Assembly: GCA_964611335.1 (NCBI GenBank)
Contig: CAZSXR010000001.1
Coordinates: 372,001-436,000 of the forward strand
Reading direction: 5' to 3'
DNA length: 64,000 nucleotides
Source: BOG-1112 sp964611335
GTDB taxonomy: Bacteria; Bdellovibrionota_B; Oligoflexia; Oligoflexales; Bog-1112
Shown: one piece after another, positions 10,101 through 15,943 of the stretch
Layout of the letters: each line of letters begins with the position of its first letter
Numbering within the stretch: the stretch's first letter is position 1
Program-made: the position numbers and the translations under genes
Notes under the pieces: generated by a model
Seen by the model: only the letters and a program-made list of their open reading frames with translations
What the model was told of the DNA's origin: nothing
Databases searched by the model: none

Positions 10101-10210
10101 TCTGGAGTCTTTGACGACTCATCCACAGTGAGAAGGGGATCGAGATCTCGTCCCGCAGAAACATTTTGAGATGTTTGAGGATGTGGAAGTGAAGATTGTT
10201 TTTTTGACAC
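7118..10210 (-). CDS. NAD-dependent glutamate dehydrogenase, large (about 115 kDa) class
   Basis: Oxidative deamination of glutamate to 2-oxoglutarate with NAD. 1030 residues, fitting the 115-kDa class rather than the 1600-residue class. The N-terminal half is family-specific; the catalytic half carries EGGSKAVMIL (about 531-541, substrate lysine region), PDENVSNELI, KPGAGINHKEYGVTSEG, and the dinucleotide-binding GGPDGDVAGNE (about 660) followed by VEGANIYFTNEA. Start is GTG at 10210 with an AAAGGA site 8 bases upstream. gshA lies 22 bases upstream in the same direction, so both probably share a transcript linking glutamate catabolism and glutathione synthesis. Confidence 0.92.
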   Translation of the reverse strand: MSKKQSSLPHPQTSQNVSAGRDLDPLLTVDESSKTPEELESYIRDIAETVRGSIDKNIETLTPWFFKNMPQIYYQTVPRADKVRHLSSILTGHVFETRQTVELWNRDRTEVTYIGPGGDQKLLTELAKKLESVNAKAGALYYSHDKLIFIANFFTSPHTKVDVNNKHIVSKIQRAKKLLEKSHPDNLEDIELYLNHLDQHFVMYSTARRIRNTFRMYQKMLSKEGVQTAFEPWDDDARSGRLTVGMKEIRAFDVLEDIQHLINRYGFEISRYFVIHFKEGLKEPVAIMNFNVVCKNGSSIDFDSIESRKLIKALRTLAWVDSDEYTCLARAPYLYSVNATNLMRSVAAWVHILLSKENVYYFSEHKIFTTFIKSQDLLTRLHELFRIRFNPLSEDDRKKGLYEVKRKEFLTQIDKTIDPIERQIFMEGLKFVDHVLSTNYYFDTKTGLAFRISSDVLDSRYYSQKPFGIYFIVGRDYKFFHVRWRDVARGGLRIVTPRNLPEYTYALAGLFDEVYGLSFAQQLKNKDIPEGGSKAVMILKVNGNRDRAAKGAVNALLDLLVREDEIQEDKPRTKMISYYDHEEIIYLGPDENVSNELIIWISEQAERRHYKYAKAFMSSKPGAGINHKEYGVTSEGLNVYVDEVLKFLNIDARKQPFTVKMTGGPDGDVAGNELKILHREYGEKARVVAIADGFGAAYDPAGLNWKEILRLVSSERSIAEFNASKLSDDKSAFVIKADTNENILKRNNLHFVAPADIFIPAGGRPYTVTEHNADRFLNSHSIPTCRAIVEGANIYFTNEARERLQELGVIMIKDSTANKCGVICSSFEVIESLILEEKEFMAIKPIYVQQVIEILRDKASKEAQLLFREYAQHGGKKTLVAISKEISEEINSLTDLMLHEFSQKGRSILEDPLYMKIIYKHCPSILVEKFKERITARLPVPYMVAILSAQIASYIVYREGLGWMESIQSSDIVRAASFYMRNVEDTEKLIEAINKTQIKEKEEIRTILEHSAARVLTMLSLEKSRKEKTT

Positions 10211-10232
10211 GTTTGTATCCTTTAAATGAAAG

Positions 10233-11657
10233 CTATAGACTTTTCCATTGCTCTTCTAAAAACCAAAAATCATCAATCACAGGAAAAGAACGTCCTGCCT
10301 TTTGCACGCGATCTATAAGATCGTGTGCAGGACAACGATCCTTCTCTGTGAAATGATGATAAAACTTTGAGAGTATATGTACACTTGCTTCACCGCAATA
10401 ATGTCTTTCGATGCGTCTCAAGCCTTCGATAGCCAAGAGAACAAGTTGTTTTGCGTGCTGTTGCAACAAAGTGTTTTCTAAGCCATGTAGGGCAAGTGAC
10501 ATCAAATTGTGAAGCTTGTGAATATGGGGAAGCAGTGAATCTAAAACACGATCCAGATTTTTAGAATCGTACAAAAGACCCACATAAAAAGCTGCAGGAA
10601 CCATCTGCCAATATCGAGCTTGGCAATCTACACTACGCAATTCCATATAACCTCGCGGGCGTACTTCTGGAAAGAGAAGACTCAAATGAAGTTCCCAATC
10701 TTTCAGAGTAGGAAAAACTCCGTTTACGCCATGCGTCATCCATTCTTTCATAGTGATGGCTTTCGTGGGTACAAGGTAACTCAAGTTTTCAATAAAGACA
10801 ATCGGACATGAGAGTGCAAAATCGAGATAACCTTCAACTGCATTCTGCCGATTTAAATCTTCAGACAAAGATTTTAAAGCTACGAAGCCTGTTCGCTTGT
10901 GATCAAGATCACGCCAAATTGATGTGCGATGAGAAAGAATAGAGGGAGTCAGTTTCTGTTCTTTATAGGGCGAGTTTGCAAATATAGCTGCTGCAAAAGG
11001 TGCGAGCAGTTGTGCAGCAAGATAACGTTTGAGCAAAAGTGTATCGTTTGAGCCGAAGTCCAAACAGACTTGAATAGAACAGGTTTGTCTCATCATGTTT
11101 GGTCCCGACAGTGGAGAATGCTGTCGAAAGTAGCGATCCATCGCTAAATATCTTTTTTTGGGAGTTTGCATCCCAATCTGATCAACGGTATGCCAGGGGT
11201 TGAGCCCCATTTGTATAAGACCCACACCTTCTGTTTTGAGTGCAGCCTCAATAAGATGTTGAATTTCTAAGAGACGAGTCTGAACCAAGTCTAAACAGCG
11301 AAAAGGTTGTGAAGAATATTCTATCTGTCCGCCAGGTTCAAAAGTGAGTGTTTCCCCTTCTGAAATTTTAATAACGAGAAGAAGTTTTTCTGTTTCAGTC
11401 TCTTCATAAAAAAGTTGCCATTCTTGTTGAATAGCGAGTTGAGTTAAAGCACGAAACACAGGGTTATTTTGATGTATCAATAACTCAGGAATGCCTCTGT
11501 GCTCGCTTTTATGCACAGGAAACATCTCAACTTCCATCCCTACATAACCAGGCCAATTGTCGGTTGCAGGGGCTTTATTCAGAGCAAAAATTTTTTTGTC
11601 GATGAATTCATAACAGATAGACAGCGTGAGTTTCTTATGGATTTCTTGGTCAGTCAT
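10233..11657 (-). CDS. gshA: Glutamate-cysteine ligase, plant/alphaproteobacterial type (GCS2)
   Basis: First step of glutathione synthesis: ATP-dependent ligation of glutamate and cysteine. About 474 residues. Seen: GYVGMEVEMFPV near the N-terminus, LTFEPGGQIEYSSQP (about residues 110-125, the family signature), GLNPWHTVDQIGMQTPKKR (about 150-170) and YMELRSVDCQA. ATG at 11657 is preferred over a GTG one codon upstream because AAAGGA then lies 7 bases before it. gshB is not in the window. The NAD-glutamate dehydrogenase gene follows after 22 bases. Confidence 0.9.
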   Translation of the reverse strand: MTDQEIHKKLTLSICYEFIDKKIFALNKAPATDNWPGYVGMEVEMFPVHKSEHRGIPELLIHQNNPVFRALTQLAIQQEWQLFYEETETEKLLLVIKISEGETLTFEPGGQIEYSSQPFRCLDLVQTRLLEIQHLIEAALKTEGVGLIQMGLNPWHTVDQIGMQTPKKRYLAMDRYFRQHSPLSGPNMMRQTCSIQVCLDFGSNDTLLLKRYLAAQLLAPFAAAIFANSPYKEQKLTPSILSHRTSIWRDLDHKRTGFVALKSLSEDLNRQNAVEGYLDFALSCPIVFIENLSYLVPTKAITMKEWMTHGVNGVFPTLKDWELHLSLLFPEVRPRGYMELRSVDCQARYWQMVPAAFYVGLLYDSKNLDRVLDSLLPHIHKLHNLMSLALHGLENTLLQQHAKQLVLLAIEGLRRIERHYCGEASVHILSKFYHHFTEKDRCPAHDLIDRVQKAGRSFPVIDDFWFLEEQWKSL

Positions 11658-11730
11658 CACTCATCCTTTGCAGTGATCCCCATTTTTTCACTGCAACCGC
11701 AGCTCAGAGGGATCAAGACGAGCATGTAGA

Positions 11731-12162
11731 CTATTGCGGAGAGGCAGCTTTGCTTTCAACATGAAGTGCAAAATCTTTTATACCGTTTTTCTGAACTTCA
11801 TCAATAAGTTTGATCACGCTACCGTGAGGAGTCTCTTTATCGGCAGAAATCAATGCTTGTAAAAGTTTCTCATCTCCATGAACTTTTTCTTTCTGTTGCG
11901 CGATGTATTCTTTCACATTTGTAAGCTGTATAGGATTTCCATTTGCAAACAGATTTGAATTGCGATCGAGTGAAAAAGAAAGATTCGATTTCGTAGATGC
12001 TGTCTTTCCCGATTCCGCTTCGGGAAGAGAAACCTGTATAGACTGATTCACCATATATGTTGTTGTAGCCATGAAAATAATAAGGAGAACCAGCATCACA
12101 TCTACAAGAGGTGTAACGTTGATTCCCGTAATCTCTTCTTCTTCATTAAACATCTGTGCCAT
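11731..12162 (-). CDS. ExbD/TolR-type biopolymer transport protein
   Basis: Proton-channel partner of ExbB/TolQ that couples the proton gradient to TonB- or Tol-dependent outer-membrane work. 143 residues: cytoplasmic NEEEEITGINVTPLVD, one transmembrane helix (about 17-40) containing the conserved Asp of PLVDVML, then a periplasmic domain. AAGGGA precedes the ATG. The exbB gene is 36 bases upstream. Neither tonB nor tolA/tolB/pal is in the window, so TonB-type and Tol-type roles cannot be separated. Confidence 0.9.
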   Translation of the reverse strand: MAQMFNEEEEITGINVTPLVDVMLVLLIIFMATTTYMVNQSIQVSLPEAESGKTASTKSNLSFSLDRNSNLFANGNPIQLTNVKEYIAQQKEKVHGDEKLLQALISADKETPHGSVIKLIDEVQKNGIKDFALHVESKAASPQ

Positions 12163-12198
12163 TGTTCAATCCCTTTTTTGTTTACAAAATAAAAACTC

Positions 12199-12828
12199 TT
12201 ATTTCATTTTGTAAATCATCAATAGCTTCGAAATCGATTGAGCGTTCGCAACTTGATTTTTCACAATGCGAGAGAACGCGTTAAAAGCCACGACAGCAGG
12301 AATCGCAACTAACAAACCTACAGCAGTCGCAACCAGTGCTTCTGAAATCCCCGTCATCACAACGGAAGGCCCCCCTTGTGGGTTCACGGAAAGATCATGG
12401 AAGGCCTTGATAATCCCCACCACCGTTCCAAAAAGACCCACGAATGGAGCATTGTTTCCCAAGGTTCCTAAAACCACCAAACCCCTATCCAGTTTGCTCC
12501 GTCCCCCGATAATCAGACTTTCCATACTTCCTTCCATCGCTTCTTTGCTTATTCGCCGATTGCGCAAACCCTCCAATGCAACCTGTGCGGCAAGTGAGCG
12601 CTGAGCTGCACATAATCCTTCGGCTTGCTCATATTCTCCGCGTTTTAAGTAGTCTGCGAGGGTCTGACTGAACTGTTCAAAATTGTGACGGGTTCTGAAA
12701 AAGAAGAGTAAGCGTTCAAGAATGATCGCTATAGACAGCACGCTTAAAAATACCAATAACCATAAAACCCACTCGGCACCGACCAGAGTGAGACCTAAAA
12801 ATGATTTCACGAGATTCCATCCACCCAC
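12199..12828 (-). CDS. ExbB/TolQ-type proton channel protein
   Basis: Forms the energising inner-membrane motor with the ExbD-like neighbour. 209 residues from GTG 12828: first transmembrane helix about 13-40, cytoplasmic domain, then LGTLGNNAPFVGLFGTVVGI and GISEALVATAVGLLVAIPAV, the classic TM2-TM3 MotA/TolQ/ExbB signature. The open frame extends upstream to 12984, but GTG 12828 is chosen because AAAGGA lies 8 bases upstream and the extra residues (Cys/Arg-rich) do not resemble the family. One exact GGACGGAGC word lies inside the gene, read in frame as Gly-Arg-Ser. Confidence 0.9.
   Translation of the reverse strand: MGGWNLVKSFLGLTLVGAEWVLWLLVFLSVLSIAIILERLLFFFRTRHNFEQFSQTLADYLKRGEYEQAEGLCAAQRSLAAQVALEGLRNRRISKEAMEGSMESLIIGGRSKLDRGLVVLGTLGNNAPFVGLFGTVVGIIKAFHDLSVNPQGGPSVVMTGISEALVATAVGLLVAIPAVVAFNAFSRIVKNQVANAQSISKLLMIYKMK
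12496..12504 (-). repeat. GGACGGAGC dispersed word, copy 1
   Basis: Exact 9-mer on the minus strand inside the ExbB-like gene (codes Gly-Arg-Ser). Leftmost exact copy in the window. Confidence 0.85.
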
Positions 12829-12989
12829 GGATTTGTCCTTTCTTTGATTATGGAGAGCTTTGCATAATCTTAGCATAGAATATTGTGAGCTTTGCAGACC
12901 TAAAAAACATCGCCCTGCATAGAAAGATCCCCGAAACATTTCTTTGTTGACACAAACCCGGATTAACTTGTAGAAGATCTTCACCTTAA

Positions 12990-13066
12990 GCGGGAGTAGC
13001 TCAGTTGGCTAGAGCGTCGCGTTGCCATCGCGAAGGTCGAGGGTTCGAGTCCCTTTTCCCGCTCCA
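12990..13066 (+). tRNA. tRNA-Gly (anticodon GCC)
   Basis: A complete 77-base cloverleaf with encoded CCA. Acceptor stem GCGGGAG pairs with TTCCCGC; D arm GCTC/GAGC; anticodon stem TCGCG/CGCGA around loop TTGCCAT, giving anticodon GCC; T arm GAGGG-TTCGAGT-CCCTT. It stands alone between the divergent exbB promoter side and the accessory ADP-ribosyltransferase block, a typical position for an integration target. I found no second copy of its 3' end in the next 3 kb. Confidence 0.97.
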
Positions 13067-13099
13067 TTTTTTCATCCTAATCAATTCAGTTCAAAGTTC

Positions 13100-14749
13100 T
13101 TATCTACAGCTGTGCAAAATGTGTCCAATGGATTTTTTGTCAAGTTCTGTTTTGATTTGGTTGTAGCCATAGATTCCACCGCAATAGTAGATCTCATCGA
13201 ATTCAGTAGGTTTAAAGTCTAAGGCAATGCTGAAATAAAGCTTTTGCATATAAACCAATTTGCTCAAACTTTGATACCATCTCCACTCTAACAATTTTAA
13301 ATTATGACGCTCTTTCCACAGTTCATATTTATCTTTAAAAATAAACGTATCATCATTGAGAGATCCCGATGTGTCTAAAAGCAAATACTCATGAGTATTC
13401 TGAATGGGAATACTATCCAGCATAGAAAAAATGGGAGCAAATCCATTGTCGCTAATCACAAATAGATTTCTTTTTCCTTCTTTTTTGTAGGTGAAGTTTC
13501 CATGAGCTTTTTTATCAAAATGAATAGTCTCTCCGACTTCTACATCTCTAAAATAGGAGGTAAAATCTTCACTTTCAAAATCAAAGGAAGAAGGGAAAAT
13601 TTTTATTATAAACTCAAGAGTTTTTGATTTTTTGTAGTCTTCGTAACTGTTTGAAAAAGCATAAGCTCGGGCTTCATTCGCTTTATTTTTTATAAAGGTA
13701 AATTGACCAGCTTTGAATTCAAGGTCTCTAGTAGGATGGACTTTCAATTTAATAATATCGTTTGGTAGAACTTCTTTTTCTTGAACAATGCCTTCTACTT
13801 CCAAGCTTTTTAGGCATTTAAATCCAGCCCAAATAAATCCATTTCGTTTGCAAATACTTTCGGTGTATTGCTGTATACAGCTTTCGAAGTTCGGATCATG
13901 TGAATCACATTCTTTTTTATTTTGTGCTGTTTCGGCCATTTCTGTAGTACAGGGTTGAAGAGAGCTGTTGTATTCAAAATTCGAATGCTCACATATCTCT
14001 CTGAGATAGGAGACGTTCTTTACAAGAGAACAAACTTTTTCTTTGTAATTTTTTTGATAAAGAGAGAAATCTTCTTCTCCTTCATATTGCATGCGATCTA
14101 TGCTTTTTAAGCTTTGAACTTGAAAATCTCCCTGTTCTTCGATCCGTTCAGATTGAAACGAAAAGACATTCCTCCTCAGTTTTTTCCCAGTGGAGTCTAA
14201 GACAAACTGTGGGAGAACCACTTCCTTTTCATGTATTTTGTGTTTGTTTTCAATGGTGTTTATATAGAATAAGGGCATCCCTGCTGGAATTGTAAATTCA
14301 AGTACACATTTACTATTATTGGTCTTAGAAAAACTTTTTGCTATTCCATAATCAAAGCTTGTAGACCAAGTTGAATAAGCAACCGTTGTTTTATGGTTAC
14401 TGTTTCTACATTTTGCTCCTCTGTATACACGCATAGCTACGGAACTTTTGGGAGCAATCATAGAAAGGAGGGTAAGGACGTTGTATATTTTAACTTCATC
14501 ATCATTTTCATGTCTTTCTTTTGCAGGAAAAGTCTTTGAGGCTACGGCAGGGGATTGGGACTTCCATCCAGCTACATGATCTTTGAGGGTATATTCCCCA
14601 ACTTTAAAGTCGCTAAGCGGGGAGCTGAATTTTACCTGTTCACTGATAAGGGCATTTTGTGTGTCTTTGATGAATTTGTCATCATGAGCAAAGAGTGTGT
14701 TGACGGTGAAAAAGACTGAACATAGGCATAATAAAATCTTGAGTTTCAT
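13100..14749 (-). CDS. Exported mono-ADP-ribosyltransferase fused to an FNR/cytochrome-b5-reductase-like domain
   Basis: 549 residues from an ATG with a perfect GGAGGAA site. Residues 1-21 form a Sec signal peptide (ends TLFA). Residues about 60-190 carry the R-S-ExE signature of arginine-type ADP-ribosyltransferase toxins: VYRG (Arg110), STSFDYGIAKSF (Ser-Thr-Ser 129-131) and HEKEVVLP (Glu174, Glu176). A linker (about 235-315) holds seven Cys residues. Residues about 318-549 resemble a ferredoxin/cytochrome-b5 reductase: AGQFTFI, RAYAFS (FAD site, Ser/Thr after Tyr replaced by Ala), ISDNGFAPIFSML (degenerate NAD loop) and YYCGGIYGYNQIKTEL. An exported cytochrome b5 gene lies 96 bases upstream. 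Each domain call is from motifs; the fused function is inferred. I know of no described protein with this architecture. Confidence 0.72.
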   Translation of the reverse strand: MKLKILLCLCSVFFTVNTLFAHDDKFIKDTQNALISEQVKFSSPLSDFKVGEYTLKDHVAGWKSQSPAVASKTFPAKERHENDDEVKIYNVLTLLSMIAPKSSVAMRVYRGAKCRNSNHKTTVAYSTWSTSFDYGIAKSFSKTNNSKCVLEFTIPAGMPLFYINTIENKHKIHEKEVVLPQFVLDSTGKKLRRNVFSFQSERIEEQGDFQVQSLKSIDRMQYEGEEDFSLYQKNYKEKVCSLVKNVSYLREICEHSNFEYNSSLQPCTTEMAETAQNKKECDSHDPNFESCIQQYTESICKRNGFIWAGFKCLKSLEVEGIVQEKEVLPNDIIKLKVHPTRDLEFKAGQFTFIKNKANEARAYAFSNSYEDYKKSKTLEFIIKIFPSSFDFESEDFTSYFRDVEVGETIHFDKKAHGNFTYKKEGKRNLFVISDNGFAPIFSMLDSIPIQNTHEYLLLDTSGSLNDDTFIFKDKYELWKERHNLKLLEWRWYQSLSKLVYMQKLYFSIALDFKPTEFDEIYYCGGIYGYNQIKTELDKKSIGHILHSCR

Positions 14750-14845
14750 AGTATTCCTCCGCCTTTATCTGTCGGTTTAATACAATGAAACTTGAGGACC
14801 CTGTGCATTCAATTGCAAGCAGGGTTTAATTATTTCGTCTTCTAT

Positions 14846-15295
14846 TTATCTTCCAGCAAAAGCGTGTCTAAGTTGCTTCCAAAGTGTAAATCCTAGGAAA
14901 GTGACTGAAAACCAGCACACCAGTGCTTCCCCAGGGTAGGGGCTTCTTAATTCTATATGAGTTTCAGTATCTTCTTCGTTAGAAGTGACTTCGTTCTTAG
15001 AAGCGACTTCCTCGTTAGGAGTGACTTCTTCATCATAGACTCCGATCACATTTGAAGGGAGTCGTTTTAATAAATCAAAGCTGTGGGGAAATGTTTTTGT
15101 GATATCCTTTCCTCTTTGTCTTTCAATTACAGATCTTCCTCCAGGATGATTGAAATCCGTCAGATCCATAACATTATTTTTGTAAATTACTAATAATCTC
15201 TGTTTGCTTTCCTCTTCAAAATTATCGAAGTTTGCATGACTCATAGAAGACATACACAGAGGAAGAGTCATAAAAACAAGTTTTTTCAATGTCAT
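14846..15295 (-). CDS. Exported cytochrome b5-like haem protein with C-terminal membrane anchor
   Basis: 149 residues. Signal peptide 1-21 (ends SHA). Residues about 33-87 form a cytochrome b5 domain: VMDLTDFNHPGG with axial His50 in HPGG, GKDITKTF, and the second candidate axial His71 in PHSFD, followed by VIGVYDEE. A short acidic repeat (about 89-110, EEVTPN/KNEVTSN-like units) links to one hydrophobic helix (about 122-138) and a basic end, the layout of tail-anchored b5. An AAGGGA site precedes the ATG. It lies just upstream of the ADP-ribosyltransferase/reductase gene on the same strand, so the two are probably co-expressed as electron carrier and reductase (inference). Confidence 0.78.
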   Translation of the reverse strand: MTLKKLVFMTLPLCMSSMSHANFDNFEEESKQRLLVIYKNNVMDLTDFNHPGGRSVIERQRGKDITKTFPHSFDLLKRLPSNVIGVYDEEVTPNEEVASKNEVTSNEEDTETHIELRSPYPGEALVCWFSVTFLGFTLWKQLRHAFAGR

Positions 15296-15393
15296 AGTTT
15301 TTTCCCTTGATGAAAGAACGAATAAAACACAGCTTAGGTATGCTTCTATGACATTGTTTTCAAGTGAAAGTATGTGGCGACTTATAGATTTTT

Positions 15394-15631
15394 TTATGGA
15401 AGATTCAATTCTTTTACAAATTTTAAATAGGGCAAGACCCTAACGTTCTCTTTCTGGTAATCTTTTGTTCCTCTGTGTACTTGATAGAACAGGAATGACA
15501 GTTCATTCTTTGAAGTAGTGAATTGCTGGATTGATTTGTGACTCACCTGTTTTGCATTCCGCTGCAAACAGGGGCTTCTTGTTTTGTAAAACTACGAAAT
15601 CAACTTCACGTTTATTCTCGTCTCTTATAAG
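15394..15631 (-). pseudogene. Frameshifted C-terminal remnant of a DUF4143-type ATPase
   Basis: On the minus strand one frame reads LIRDENKREVDFVVLQNKK, then a stretch with FAAECKTGESQINPAIHY up to a TGA; shifting frame, the text continues as FYQVHRGTKDYQKENVRVLP and KFVKELNLP before a stop. Together this is the C-terminal nuclease-like half of AAA ATPases with DUF4143 (pattern REVDFV...EVK...RVLP). The N-terminal ATPase part is missing and the frame is broken, so this is debris. It supports a history of gain and loss in the accessory block beside tRNA-Gly. Confidence 0.75.
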
Positions 15632-15816
15632 TCAGAGTTTTTGATAGTGCGCTTATAGTTATAGTCACAGTTGTAATTTATAACACTTGTAGCATGACTG
15701 ACGAATTCTTCGAAAGACGTGTGATCGATATATTCATTGCTTACAAACTTTTTAAAACTCTCGAAGTCATTTTTGTAAATTAACAAGTATGTCTCATAAA
15801 TTCCTATCTCATTCAA
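15625..15816 (-). CDS. Short open frame, doubtful
   Basis: 63 residues starting MNEIGIYETYLLIYKND, rich in Tyr, Phe, Asp and Asn. It overlaps the DUF4143 remnant by 7 bases in another frame. No family pattern is recognised and no strong ribosome site is visible. It may be further degraded sequence from the same insertion. Listed because the 648-base stretch between the cytochrome b5 gene and the synthetase holds nothing else that looks coding. Confidence 0.25.
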   Translation of the reverse strand: MNEIGIYETYLLIYKNDFESFKKFVSNEYIDHTSFEEFVSHATSVINYNCDYNYKRTIKNSDL

Positions 15817-15909
15817 TAAGAATATAAGTCCTCCGTCATTTTAGCGATCTTGCAAAATCATAAAAAAATCCCGACTATGAAACCAGAGAAATCAAAAAAA
15901 ATATGCATG

Positions 15910-15927
15910 TGTTCGGAATATCGAACA
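15910..15927 (+). promoter_or_regulatory. Inverted repeat just upstream of the peptide synthetase
   Basis: TGTTCG-GAATAT-CGAACA, perfect 6-base arms, ends 5 bases before the GGGAG ribosome site of the synthetase. It could be an operator or a small leader hairpin. No regulator is identified. Confidence 0.4.
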
Positions 15928-15943
15928 GACACGGGAGTATGGT

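Noticed and set aside
12829..12984. N-terminal extension of the ExbB-like protein up to 12984
   Set aside because: GTG 12828 has the better ribosome site and gives the normal family length.
15910..15927. LexA/SOS box
   Set aside because: Arms TGTTCG/CGAACA with 6-base spacing do not match the LexA consensus types I know.
12990..15943. Complete genomic island with flanking direct repeats of the tRNA end
   Set aside because: No duplicate of the tRNA-Gly 3' end found by eye, and no integrase gene is present; only the weaker accessory-block statement is kept.
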